This document shows positions 25,901-40,707 of a stretch of DNA of 64,000 nucleotides, in pieces. The translations under genes and the position numbers were made by a program. The DNA is from Nipponacmea schrenckii (taxonomy: Eukaryota > Mollusca > Gastropoda > Lottiidae): assembly GCA_030562195.1 (NCBI GenBank), contig JAUJPP010000003.1:15221398-15285397 (forward strand), read 5' to 3'. Position 1 is the stretch's first letter. Each line of letters opens with the position of its first letter. Under the pieces are notes generated by a model. It had not been told where the DNA came from. It saw only the letters and a program-made list of their open reading frames with translations, and made no database searches.

Positions 25901-28900
25901 GCCACAGAACTACAGACTAAACATGTGTCAACTGGGGTAAACAAGATCCAATTTAAGAAGAAATTTCGACAGACAGACTATAAGAAAACTTTAGAGAAGA
26001 AATGTTTTAGATGTGATGGCAGAAATCATGAGCCTGATGATTGTTATTACAAAGACCAAGAGTGTTTTCGGTGTAAGAAAAAGGGACACTGTAAAAAGGC
26101 GTGTAAAGGATCGAAGAAAATTCATGCTGTGAATACAGATTCTGAAGAAGAGTATGTTTCTACTGTGGTTGTGGAAGTCAACAATGTTCAAAAACATGAA
26201 GGTGTTATCATGGTTACGCCTAAAGTAGATAACATTAACATTACTATGGAACTAGATACGGGAGCTGGGGTGACAGTGATGCCCAAAAGTGAGTTTAAAG
26301 AAAAGTATCCAGATGAAATGAAGAAACTGGTGCCAAGTGATGTTACACTAAAGACATATTCTGGTGAAATTTTAGAGACACTGGGTATGAAGAAAGTCAA
26401 GGTCGAATATAAAGGTCAACAGAAAATTTTGAAGTTATATATTGTTAAGAAAGGTGGTAGAGCGTTGTTTGGTCGTGACTGGCTGAAACACATCAATTTG
26501 GATTGGTCTGAAATCAAGTCCATAACACCAACATACCAGGATTTGAAATTGAGGACGATTTTAGAAGATCATCAAGAAGTTTTTAAGGATGATTTAGGTA
26601 CGGTTAAAGGAGTAAAGGCAACAATGAATCTAAAGTCAGGAGCAACTCCAAAGTTTTTCAAGCCAAGATCTGTAGCTTATGCCATCAAACCGAAAGTAGA
26701 ATGTGAGCTTGATAATCTTGTCAAACAAGGAATTTTGACTAGATGTGACTATAGTGAGTGGGCTACACCTATAGTACCTGTAATCAAGAAAAATGGTTCA
26801 GTAAGAATATGCGGTGACTTTAAAGTAACTGTAAATCCTGTTTTGGAAGTTGATCGATATCCTTTGCCAAGGATAGAGGACATTTTTGCAGCATTGTCTG
26901 GTGGTAGGCATTTCTCCAAATTAGACTTAAAGCATGCCTATCTACAGCTTGAGGTGGACGAAGCCTCTCGACATCTTCTCACCATCAACACAGAGAAGGG
27001 ACTATATCGCTTTAACCGACTGGTATATGGTATAGCCTCCGCACCAGCAATATGGCAGCGCACTATGGACATGATTTTGCAAGGACTTCCAGGAGTGAAA
27101 TGTATAATAGACGACATGATTGTTACTGGACGTACAGATGAAGAACATCGCAGGAATTTGAATGCTGTGTTAGAAAGATTAGAATCATATGGGTTACGAG
27201 TGAATAAAGCCAAATGTGAATTTTTGAAGGAGAAAGTTCAATTTTGTGGTCATGAAATTGATTGTAATGGGTTACACAAGACGCAGTCTAAAATCGAAGC
27301 AGTTATAAACGCCAAACAACCTACGAATGTGACAGAACTAAGATCTTTCTTAGGTATTGTAAACTACTATTCCCGGTTCCTTCCAAATTTATCAACAGTA
27401 TTGCATCCGTTACATAAACTTTTGGAAAAGAATAGGAATTGGCAGTGGACACTTAGCTGTGAGAAATCGTTTAGCGATATTAAAGAACTGATAACGTCCA
27501 ATAAAGTGTTAACACATTATGATCCAGAGTTACCACTCCGTTTAGCTACTGATGCATCACCTTTTGGACTAGGGGCAGTATTGTCTCACGTGATGAAAGA
27601 TGGTAGTGAAAGGCCAATAGCGTATGCATCACGTACCCTATCTGCAGCTGAGAAGAATTATTCCCAAATCGACAAGGAAGCATTAGGTATTGTTTGGGGA
27701 GTGAAAAGATTTCATCTATATTTGTATGGAAGACATTTTTGCCTTCTAACAGATCACCAACCACTTGTTTCTATATTTCATCCTCATAAAGGAATACCTA
27801 CAACTTCTGCAGCTAGATTACAGAGACAAGCAGTATTTTTGTCTGGTCACGATTATGAAATAGAGTATAAGAACACTAAGACACATGGTAATGCAGACAG
27901 TCTTTCAAGGTTACCATCAACAACAGATTTGCCAAGAGAGAAGGTGGATGCAGTTGAAGTTTTCCATATTTCACAATTTGAAATGTTGCCGGTCAAAGTT
28001 GAGCAGATCCAACGAGAAACCAGCAGAGATCCAATCTTGGCTGCTGTTTATAATAGTGTGATGTCTGGATGGACAGACAAACGTAGAAACCCTGATATGG
28101 AAGCGTACTTCACAAGACGAAATGAATTAACAGTTCATCAGAGATGTCTCATGTGGGGTATAAGAGTTGTAATACCTCCATCGCTTCGTTCACAATTACT
28201 AGACGAGCTCCATGTTGGTCATATTGGTGTTGTCAAGATGAAAGCGGTTGCTCGTAGTCATATCTGGTGGCCTGGAATAGATAAAAACATTGAGAACTTA
28301 TCCAAGAGTTGTTCGGGTTGTCAAGAAGTGAAACATTCTCCACCAGCCGCACCAATACATCCATGGGAGTGGCCAACTAAACCATGGGAAAGAATACACA
28401 TAGACTTTGCTGGTCCATTTCTGAGCTCCATGTTTTTAATTATTGTGGATGCACACTCAAAGTGGCCGGAAGTGATTCAGATGAAGTCAACCACATCTGA
28501 AAGAACAATTGAAGTCCTCAGAACCATATTCGCTAGGAATGGTATTCCACATCAAATGGTTAGTGACAACGGACCGCAGTTCGTATCCGAAGAATTTAAG
28601 ACCTTCATCAGACAAAACGGTATCAGACACACTACTTCAGCACCATACCATCCAAGCACAAATGGTTTGGCAGAGCGCTTTGTCCAATCTTTCAAGATGG
28701 CAATGAAATCTAGTGCTAGAGACAGCGGATTTACACAGAAGAAATTGGCTAACTTCTTGTTATCATACCGTAATGCTCCCCAGGCAACTACCAATGAAAC
28801 TCCTGCAATGCTATTCATGGGCAGAAACCTACATTCAAGATTAGATCTAGTTAAACCAAATCTTCAACGTAGAGTAATAGATCAACAGACTAATATGAGA

Positions 28901-31900
28901 GAGAAAAGGCATACACGAGTGCCAGCTTATTCTACAGGTGATCTTGTGTCTGTTAGAGATTATCGTCATGGTGATCGATCCTGGACATCTGGAACGATAA
29001 CTAGTCAAACAGGTCCTGTCTCATATCATGTCAACGTTAATGGTGGAAACTGGCGTCGACATGCAGATCAGCTGCGCCCTACAGAGATTCGCCAGGTACA
29101 AGAACCAATCGATGAAAACCAAAGTGATGTCAGTAATAAGTCATTTACTCAAGAACTATCTAGTGAAAACCGAGGCCCCGGGTTTCCAGTTGTGACTGAT
29201 AACATTAACCCTCCAACTAAAGTAGTTGAACCACGTTATCCTAAACGTAATAGAAGACCACCAACGTTTTTCAAAGATTACGCAATGTAGGGATTCATGA
29301 GTCACTGTGACAGGGGCACAATAATCCCCGTGACTCATAGGAACTAGGAAGTTCCCCGAAGTGTTTAGTTTAGCATTTATATTTTATGTGTTTTATAAAA
29401 CAATGAGTCAGAGACACTCAGGGACACTTTAATTTAAAAGGGAGGAATGTTATGTATTTACGTTTCTTGTTTATAAATCATAGCCTACATATGTACACAG
29501 CCTTATCGGCGTATGAATACTTCAGTATTAAAAATAGTTCCGTCCATGGCTGCCACGTTTTTGTTATTATTGTTACTACCGGCATTAATTAGGCCTAAAC
29601 GTAACAATCAGCATTGTTAAACTTAACCGCCGTCATTTTTATTCCGATGCTCACACCAAGTAGCTTCTATTGCATCCATAATGAACATTTGACGCGATTA
29701 TACTCAGTCAAGGGCAATAACTCAAAAAAACCATTTATCGAAAATCGTCAAATTCAAAATTCAAAAATCGTCAACTCCATCGTCTTATCAATTCCAATGC
29801 TCGCACTAAGTTCCATCAAAATCCATTGACAATTGAGCTTTAAAATTTTGGCACGATTTTACTCAGTCAAGGGCAATAACTCGCAAACTGGCCCTCGAAA
29901 CATTGTCATGTCCGCACTTGACCTCCGTCTTATCAATTTAAATGCTCACACCAAATTTCATCAAAATCTTTTGAAAGTAGTAGCTTCTAGTGCATCCCCA
30001 ATACACTTTTGATGCGATTTTACTCATTCAGGGGCAACATCTCGCAATCTGTTCTTACAGAAAGTCGTCAACTTCGAACTTGAACCCCATCTTATCAATC
30101 CCAATGCTCACACCAAGCTTCATCAAAATCCATTGAAAATTGTAGCTTCTATTGCACCCACATTAAAATTTTGAGGCGACTTTACTCAGTCAAGGGCAAT
30201 AACTCACAAACCATTCATAAAAAAATACATCAAATTAGAACTTGACACCACCGCCTTATCAATTCAAATGCTCACACCAAGTTTCATCAAAATTCATTGA
30301 AAATTGTAGCTTCTATGGCACCAACAATCAAATTTTGACCTGATTAACTTAGTCAAGGGCAATAACTCAAAAACCGTTTATCGCCAATTTTGAACTTGAC
30401 CGCCGTCTGTGGGTTCTATAGCACAGCTATTAGAGCGTTGGTTCTTTACGTTATGACGTCATTTACTTGGATACGTTGAAAATTTCGGACGTGAGTTCTA
30501 ATCTCGATCGGCGTGTAAAAGTTCGATTACCTTGAATAAATAATTCCAGTCCACCAAGCTGTAAATGGGTACGGATAATCCGGGAAAGTTCAATGTCAAG
30601 AGGTTTGGTCAAGGACCAGTTGGTAGAAAGGAGCCCTGTCACGGCGGACTTGTGAATTATAGTTGTTTCTTTCTTTGTTTTTCTGTGTCTTATCAATTCT
30701 AATGCTAACATCAAGTATTATTATAATCCTTTGAAATTTGTAGCTTTTATTGTGTCTAAAACAAATGTTGACGGACGGACCGAAATTATTATAATAATTC
30801 ATTGTCTAATCTTAAGTGAACATTGCCTTAGACTTCTCTGGTCTTAAATTAGTTAGTTAAATACTACATAACCAGAAAGTCAATAAATGTGCTGTAGTGA
30901 CGCATAGTTTACAGGGTGCAGAGTATCAAAATGCTGGTTTAATTTTAGCTAAATCAGAATGGCAAAAGTAAATGTCCGATTCAGAAGAGTAAGGCGTAAA
31001 ACTCTATCCATTACATTTAATTTCGTATTAGATTAAGAGAACACTTATTCTGTCATCTTTATAAATCTAATTAGGCCTACATGTACTTGAGGTACTAAAT
31101 AAATCCATTAATATAATTACTGGACTCAAATTACCATTGTACCCGTACGACCATTTATTGGGGATAAACATTTCAGTTACCAAATAATTTCATTTTAAAT
31201 AAAATTATAAGAGCAAATCAATTGACAGTAATATATAGAATCATTTGCAACTATTTTGTATGTAAACGATATGGCAAAAGCACTTCGATACTATAATGGC
31301 AACGACCAATTTCTTGTGATACTCATTTGTATCTCATATTATATTATAACTTGTTTAAACATGACCTTTTTTTGGACCAGAACAGCAGAAGAAAGAGGAA
31401 TATTGGTCTTGCTTGAAAAGTAATTGATTTAGTTTTATTAATAGCAACAGCTCGAAAACCAACAAAAAGTAAAAAGGCGGCTAAAACTAAAATAATGTCA
31501 TTTTAAGAAAATATTTGACTATTCCCTGAGCTCATTAACCACGAACATGACATTAAAATAAGTCAGAACAGATATGGTAATAGAAGAAGGCATAGCGTGT
31601 TACTTGACTAATTTAGATTAATAAGGTATGAAAGATAAGATATAGCGACTGTGATAATAATATATTATATTTGATATCAATTATCATTTATCAAAATCTC
31701 AAGTTACAGATAATTTCAAAGTTGATATAACATCAATAAACTGTCACATCAATCCAGTAAATAATAATTTCTTCAATTATTTAGTGTCATCTAAATAAAT
31801 TGGACAATACTGATACCAAACAGTTCTACAATTTGCTGGATACTTTTCATCTGACTCAACATATCAAGGAACCTACACATAAAAAAGGAAACATCTTGGA

Positions 31901-34900
31901 TGTACTAATTACAAAATCAGATGAAACCGCTCTCCATAACATCAAAGTGATAAACAATCTAATTTCCGACCATTTTTGCATATTAAATCATATGGTAATA
32001 CCTAAAGCTGAGCCAGTGACGGAACTAAGAAGTTTCAGGAAAACTCGAAACATTGATATTGAGCAGTTTAAGTCTGATATTTTGGATTCTAATCTTGTGA
32101 ATGACGTTTTGCAACTAGAAGATGTGGAGAGTCAAATTCAACTATACAACAAAGTTCTCCGAGAACTATTAGACAGACATGCCCCATTAACGAAAAAGAA
32201 ACTAGTAATCAGACCAGGGCGAAAATGGTTCACTGATGAAGTACGTGAGAGCAAGAAAGATCGACGCAAAAAAGAACAGATTTGGAGAAAATCAAAATTA
32301 GAAATTGATAAACAGATTTATAAAACAGCAAAGAACAGAACTACAAGTCTTATCAGCAGTGCAAAGAAGAACTTTATTCTGAAGGAAATTGAAGAAAATT
32401 CCCATAATATTAAAAACATTTATAACATAGTGAATGGTCTTCTCAAAGGACCCACTGAATCGTCTGTTCTTCCTTCATTTGCAAATGCTAAACCATTAGC
32501 TGAGAAATTTTCTAACTTTTTTAACGACAAAATTAGCACAATTAGATCTGGTTTAGAGGCTAGTATAATTCCTAGTGAAACGAGTGTTGTAACCGATATA
32601 AATTCTTCTGATATTACTTCCCTGTCGGAATTCAAGCTTATTTCTGAAGTTGAAATCAAGAAAATTATACTGTCATCTTCCTCAGCATCATGTGATCTTG
32701 ACCCCATTCCGACGCGTCTACTAAAACAGTGCCTTGATGAATTAGTCCCCATCATTACACATATTGTGAACATTTCAGTGATAACCGGATCGGTACCTAA
32801 AATTCTGAAAGAAGCTCTTGTTTTCCCCCTACTAAAAAAATCTAACCTTGATAGAGAAACTTTAAAAAACTACAGACCGGTTTCGAATCTCTCGTTTTTG
32901 TCTAAATTAATTGAAAAAGCTATCTCCCATCAATTTAAAGACCATCTTGAGTCCAACGATTTAAACGAAGTGTACCAATCTGCATATAAGAAACATCATA
33001 GCACAGAGACTGCTCTACTACGAGTACAGAATGACTTGATCAATATTGTTGACCAGAAAAACGTTGCAGTATTAGTGTTATTGGATCTGAGTGCTGCATT
33101 TGATACGATAGACCAATCCATTTTAATAACACGGTTACAAGAACGGTTTGGCATTAAAGGTGGTGCTCTGAAATGGTTTCAGTCATATCTACAGGACAGG
33201 ACTCAGTCGATAGTGATTGGAGGTAGTGCCTCTGACCCGACTGTGCTAAAGTATGGCGTTCCTCAAGGATCAGTTCTTGGTCCTCTACTTTTCTCAGCAT
33301 ATACAACACCTCTTGGAGATATAATACGAAATTGCAATCTTGGATATCATTTATATGCTGACGACACCCAATTGTATTTATCTCTAAACCAAAAGAATGA
33401 ACATGAGCAGCTAGGCAATCTCGAACATTGTGTGAAACAGATAAGACTCTGGATGAAAAATAACTTTTTAAAACTTAATGACGACAAGACAGAACTAATG
33501 AAAATTGGAAGTGGAAAAAATTTGGCAGGTGTATCCAGTAATTCTTTAAATATAGGCGAATCAAATGTGTCATACTCTCAATCAGTTCGAAATCTTGGTG
33601 TATACTTCGATTACAATCTGTCAATGAACTCTCATATTAATCATATTTGTAAAACTACTAACTTTCATTTATATAACATTGGTAAAATTAGGAACATGAT
33701 CAACGATGATACGGCTAAGTTACTAGTGAATTCTCTTGTGACTTCCAGATTAGACTACTGTAATTCTCTCTTATTTAACATCTCTAAGGAACAACTTTAT
33801 CAGCTTCAAAAAATTCAGAACAAAGCAGCCAGAATAGTATCAAGAACAAAGTTGCGTGAACATATTACCCCGGTCTTGAAGAATTTACATTGGCTCCCCG
33901 TAAACAAAAGAATTGAATTTAAAGTTTTAACAATGACTTATTCAAGCTTAAATGTAGAAAATACCCCTCAGTATTTAAAAGACCTTGTTAAGCCTTATCG
34001 CCCTGAACGTAATTTACGCTCCCGGCATTCTAACCTTCTCGAGATAGTTGAGCCCAACTCGAAGATGGGTAAAGGTGCTTTCTCATATGCTGCTCCTTAT
34101 CTATGGAATAGTTTACCTGCCAATCTTAGAAATGTTGATACTTTGCAATCTTTTAAAAGGCAACTAAAAACTGAGTTATTCATACAGTATTATTCTTAAT
34201 TACATATTGGTTGTAATGATACATTAGGTTATTGTAGGTTGATAGGGCTTGAAGTTTAATTGTTGTGTGTGTATATTTCTATATTATATGTGTGTATATT
34301 TGTTATGTTGATCTGTAATATGCTATATTGTACAACAGCGCCATAGAGCAGCATTTTGCTGGATTATAGGCGCTATAGAAATAAATTATTATTATTATTA
34401 TTATTATTATTGTCATCATCGTCTACTGTTTGATATCATGTTCATAAATTAACAAGTTATAAACTTCGATATTCGAAAAGTCAGTCAGCATGACATCGAA
34501 ATTTTGTTTGTTTTACGTTAGACATTGTATATCCACTTTCAAAGCTTCAATCTCTTTGTAATTTTTCTATACTCGATTGTTTCACCTAATGATAAAATGA
34601 TTACTGTAATTATACAAGTTACACTTCAAATTCGGGGCATGATGAGCAACTATTAGAACGGCTTCATTAGACTATATTAACGAGTTGCAAAGAGAGGAAG
34701 TGACTTACTTTGATACTCTCAATATAACCAAAGCAAAAGCTAACAAGACAATAACAGCTGCTGCTGAAACACTTCCAATCACCACCAATTCCCAATCTGT
34801 AAAAATAAATCTTAAATGAACAATCAAATGATGTTAAATATCAAATACATAAAAAGGCTTCAAGTTATATTACCTCAAAGTTCCAAAGAAATATGCTTTT

Positions 34901-37900
34901 CGTTAAAGCTTACATTGTCACATCAATAACCTCAAAAAAAAAGACAGGTGGGTAGTATTGTGTATTAGCTGCTATATAATAATCGAATGAGTTCGGGTTT
35001 AGTGTACAATCGAAAGCATTAATCAAATTAACCCATATAATAAATGGTAAAGTGGTATCAAGTGATAAGGATGTTCTATCGGTGAATTAATATATCAAAA
35101 AGTGACGTTAACAGTTCTGATAAAGCTGATTTTCTTTTGGTATAATTGAACACAAACTTAAAGACGACAATCTCTTGTAATGCTTGAGTAGAAAACGTGA
35201 ATAGAATCAAGTTTAATGTTTTAACCGTATAATGAAATTAGTTAGCGACATGTTGAAATAGTCAAGAAATGTTTGCGTGACAAATAAGATAAGGTTATCA
35301 AACATACACAAATAACCTAAAAGATTACCAATAACACAAATAATTGATATAATAAAACTATCTGTACTTACTAGTGTTACATTTTTCCCCCTGAAACCCA
35401 CATTCTGGTTGACTAGGTGGTGGTACTCCAGATAACCAACTCATTTCATGTATTGAACTTGGTAACATCATCTGTTGAATAAAACAGCTTATAGGGAGCT
35501 TTTCAGTTTGGTTGTAGCCATGGTAGTTAATGACAATAACCGAAGACAAAGATTGAAGTAAAGATTTGAATTGGAAAGTGCTCCACCATAGTATGGCGCT
35601 GTATATGGCTCAGAATTGGATCGAAATCTTAAATTCTTAAAATCAAGTGGTCATTTTTAAGGTAGAATCTTATAAGATTAAAGTATTTTTATGTATAATA
35701 TCTCCTATATCATTTACTGTTTTCAATTTTAGTCTTTCAAGAACCTAATGTAGACCGTATAAGTACTTTGTAGATCACAGAACGCGCATTGCTGACACTG
35801 ATCGATCCAGCGGTGAAGTTGCAAAGGTTACAATGCGTCCTGTGTTTTACAAAGTCAACATTACGTTCTAGAAAGACTAAAGTTGAAACAGTAAATAAGA
35901 TAGAAGGTATTGTACATAAAAACACTTCAAATTTATGAAATGACAACGTGATTAAGAATTTATACAATCTGATTTGGATTTTTTTAGGCATATACGGCGC
36001 CATACATTAGATTGTCTTGAGAGTGTTGCCGATTTGGCAATTATAAACAATAATCATACCATCACTTTATGTAAATAAATCATTGGATATTCTATTATCG
36101 ACAGGACATTTTACAATAATACTTGTAACCAAAATGTACCATTGTTTATATTGCAGCTTTGTGTCAAATATAGACCGTGATTACTTTCATAATATTGGTT
36201 TTCCAAACCAATGTAAATTAAGTAATAAAAAGTGTAATAAAATCTTGTGTGATTTGTCTGGTGTGATTAAAAGAAAGGCAATCAAACTGCAAGTGACATC
36301 AAACATGTTCCTTATAGTTATATCATCTCAAGCGGCATTAAGTATGAATTAGAAATCCAAGTGGTATCAAATGCATTCAACAAAATCTAGTAGTGATTGA
36401 ATAATTAAGGACGTAGTAATGGGTCAACTCTCAGACAGCAATATAATATTTTACCTTACATTGATACGATATTCATTCCAAATTGAACAATGATTTTTGA
36501 AGTTGGAAATGAGTGTAATAGAATTAGTTCCAAAAAATCGCGTTTTCCAAATGCCCAACCTCAAAATTATATGAAGTTATCAGAAAATTGAGTTTTTTTT
36601 TCTCAGTAATTTACACTTAACCGAAAATTTTTAAAAGTTTTGAAGTATACCATGAACTTACGGGTATTGAATTGTTAGTTGACATAGCGAAATCTGCCAC
36701 AGCAATCATTTTACTAACAGCCTCTCCATTCTCTAACTTAATACCCATCAACGAATAATTCCCTTCATTCTGACCATGTTTATCAATATACACAGAGAAA
36801 CCTTGAATACCTTGAAAGATAATCATGCTTGGAATCACTAATGTAACATCAATATAGGTCATAATATATACATAAAGGTCTGTAGAGTTATCGAAACTGT
36901 GATGTCATTTGTAATATTAGGTGTTTATTTATATAAAGGCAACATGAGTATCATGCATGCCTTACTCTGATACATGGTATGTTGGCAAAGATTTTACTTA
37001 TATGCTAACTTGTTTTTTTAGACGAGCTACAAAATAAAACATACTTTTATATGACCGACCACGAAGTTTACTGATGACTTGTGATGCGTTTGTGATATCA
37101 CCTCCACTAGCCAACGTATCATGCAGAGCTCTTGCATAAATCTTGACAGCATCATACAGGTAGGAGACTTTAATTGGTATATCAGGCTAAAAGAAAGACC
37201 AATTGTTTTTAATTCTTACAAAGAGATATCAATATTTAGGCATAAGGATACCTTTATTTTTCCCAGACAAGGGGTTTTGGATTATTATCCACCTTGTACA
37301 TACTAAATGGGACATTTACTTTGACAGTGGTCTCTAATTGTACCATTACCATTATAAGTTTTGTTAGTTTTTCCAATTATTAGTATATACTTACGATTTT
37401 CTCCTTTAGAAACGGCGGTGGTGTTGGATAATTTATAGGATCAAGTTTATTTCGCTCGTGGATTGATTCCAAAAAACTCGCCCAATTTTTATTAGTTATT
37501 GGTCTTAACGTCAGTATTAATACATTACGGAAAGGATCTAAATATTCCTTTGTTGGCTGTTTTGTGTTTAATTCTACAGGATCTGAAATAAAATATATAT
37601 CACAATCTGAAAACTTCAGGATAGTTCAAAACTTCATAACAATCAATGCTTATCCACTCGAAACATCTAAACTCTTGTCACTTGTTTTGCAATTAACCCT
37701 ACGATCTGTTTAGATTTCTTTTAAGGTGGCTAATTTATTCATCAATTTTTTTTAAGGCAAAACAAGGCTAAATTCAGATTTTTGATTTAAGTAGTAGCAT
37801 GACCTACTGTGCATAAAGTATTCATCGTGGTTAGTTACTGGTTGTCTATCATCAACACCAATTAATACATAATCTTTTCTTTTATCGCCTAATTTATCAT

Positions 37901-40674
37901 ACATTTCCCTTGCAAACTCTATTAAAGCTTGATAATCTCCCAAAAATACATAAACTGAAAGACAAAATATGAACATTAACAAGACACTCACAAGCACCTA
38001 TTAATCGTGTAAAATAAATATGCAATTATTTTGACATGTTGGTAGTCCAAGGTTCAATATTCCTGTATCACAATGTGACAGGATAACGTATAGACTTATT
38101 AAATAATGTATCGATAAAGATCCATTTGAATAATTTTTCTAAACAGTCACGGTATTTGCTTAAAACTTCAAGCTGCAACAGACTTTTGATATACATATTA
38201 TTGACAGAAATATCTTTGTAGTTCTTTAATATGCTATGTTTGTGTTGTTGTTTGGTACAGTAGAAGTTTTTCAGTGAACACTTGTTGCTGTTCTTGTACA
38301 TTAATTAGATTTGGTCCATAACACCCCAAGTAAGCCGAGAAAACAAGTGTTTTGACAGAATTTTTATTAAATACTAGGTAGGAATTTGGTTAAGTAATTT
38401 TTTTGCCTTCAATAAGTGTACTTTAATACAGGCCATCTCAAATATCGCCCTCAAATATACTTTGATAAGTTGCCAAAAAAATCAAGAAGTGTTCTAGATT
38501 CCAAAACAAAACAACTAGGTTAATAACGTTGGTTTCAAAACTTTTAATCAATTACGTGTACCTTGCACACAGAAACAGGTGGCACATTCCGAACTGTTCC
38601 TTATGTAAATGAAATAAATTTGATAATCTTATTTTGAATAGTTAGTATGATCGAGTCACACTGTATTCAACGTAACCCTACTGTTCTGTTCTGTAATCAA
38701 TATTTGTAACCTCTTGTGATAGGTATTTGTGCTGTCCTGTAGATATTCGTGATTTCCTGTACTTGATATTAGTGACGCCCTGTACTCGATATAGTGACTT
38801 TCTGTACTCGATACTAGTGATGTCTAGTATTCGATATTTGTAACGCCCAGTAGTCGATATTTGTAACGTCCTGTACTCGATATTTGTAACCTCAAATAGT
38901 CTATATTTGTAAACTCCAGTAGTCGATTTTTGTGTCGTCCTGTAATCGATATTTGTGACGTCACAGAGTCGTTATTAGTGAAATTAAGTAGTCGATATAA
39001 AGGATATCCCTTAGTCAATATTGTGACCTCCTGCAGTCGATATTAGTGACACCCTAAAAGCTTCGTTTATCAGACACGCGGTATGCGTCGATAGTTGATT
39101 TTAGTGACACACTGTTCTTGATATTAATGAGGATCTGTCGCTGTGACACTATTCTCCTGATGTGCTCGATTCTGTAATAACATATCATTGTATTAAAATT
39201 CCAACTTCTGTTCCTCCGAGGGCACAAAAAGTCAAAAATAGTATAATGATGTTCTCAATTCTTTAATCTTTAATGTGTTTAAATTATTATACCATTATGC
39301 GTTATCGCAATTTTAAAGGGATTTAAGGCCAACACACACGCGCGGGCAAAACAGCTAGGCGAAGCATTTTCCTTTTCGTTCTGCTCGGCACAATTCCACC
39401 AGCTATCCCACACACAGCCGGGCGGAGCATTATTGATCCATAGGAGAGCGCCATCCAGCATATTGTCAAATGATTTCAAAATGGCCGCGTCAAAGAAAGT
39501 TCGGAAAAAAATTATTGCTGCTTCATGTATTTTGACTTTGATGAGACGGAGACGGAGGTTGTCTAGAAAAGTTTGGGTTCGGCCGTGGGTCACCCGAAGG
39601 GCAATAACGCTGACGCGATCTCTTCGTATGCTTTGTATTTGGCATGTGTATCCTTATATTCCTTGGAAGAAACAACATACAGGCAGGGCCTTGCAGCCCA
39701 CATTTCAATTAAAATATTTTCTGACTCTACGTCCCACGTTGGCGTCATGGTAGTCGGCTTCTTCTAATGTCACATGATAAAACTCTGAATGCTGATAGGC
39801 TTTCAGCTAGAAGCGTTTTCCTGTCCAGCTGAGCGCCTAACGCACACATCCGAGCGAAGCGTATTGCCGTGCAGAACGCTGTTTTGCTTCGCGCTCAGCT
39901 GTTTCGCTCGCGCGTGTACGTTGGCCTTTGCAATGTAAAGCAAGAACCTTGTATCAAGCTTATGACAACACACTTATCCTGAACTTTGATTCTAATCATT
40001 AATTCTCGTTCATAGTTTCTTAGTATTTATCATCAACATCATATTGACTTGAAAACATTGAATTAACCTGACGCTGACCTGCCACAGTACAATCAGGTTC
40101 CAATTGATAATCCTAATTAAACAACGCCCTTTTATCTCTAGAGCACATCATTATAGTCAATCTACTAGTTGAATTCGTAGTCACTTTTAAGTGACTGTTA
40201 CAGTCAACACTAAAATCAATGTGAAGTGGTCACTGAACGAAATAACGCAGTTAATAACAATTACGTTTATTTCAAGATGTTTTTGGCTGGAAGGAAAGAT
40301 GTCGGAGAAGTTATATTCAGGTTATTAAATATACTATTTTGTATCTGTTTCGTTAAAACCCAGGTTTTTAAAATGAAATCTTAATAATACGCAAAATTTG
40401 TTTGAGATATAAACTGCTCAACAACTTTATAAAGAGGGAAATAGGAAAATTATGCATTTAAACAATATAATTAGTACAAAAGTATGTTTTTAACAAATTC
40501 TTTTCTTTACCAAGGTGTTTCTTTAGAGCTTAAACCACGGACAACATTACGGTCAACACGGGTTTCTTACATCCCAATGCTGAAAGAGATTTTGACGCTC
40601 ACTAATTTATACATGTTCTATAATTGATTCAATGGATTTAAACTGTTAATAAGATATGAACATGGTGGTATGTA

Positions 40675-40707
<33 letters not shown>

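Larger units (their letters stand above)
24985..29606 (+). mobile_element. Complete Ty3/gypsy LTR retrotransposon
   Basis: The element has 159-base LTRs (24985-25143 and 29448-29606), both starting TGTTATG and ending GTAACA, that look identical base for base. It is flanked by a perfect 5-base duplication ATCAG (24980-24984 and 29607-29611). It carries a primer-binding site, one uninterrupted gag-pol frame and a polypurine tract. Integrase lies after RNase H, which places it in Ty3/gypsy (Metaviridae) rather than Ty1/copia. There is no envelope-like ORF and no chromodomain recognised. Identical LTRs and an intact frame point to a very recent insertion. It lies antisense in intron 8 of gene B. 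Confidence 0.96.

Noticed and set aside
29620..30400. Gene in the ~150-base repeat array
   Set aside because: Frames are broken by stops in every unit and the array is non-coding repeat.
32420..32773. 117-residue minus-strand frame inside the LINE
   Set aside because: Antisense shadow of the LINE reverse transcriptase frame, with no independent support.
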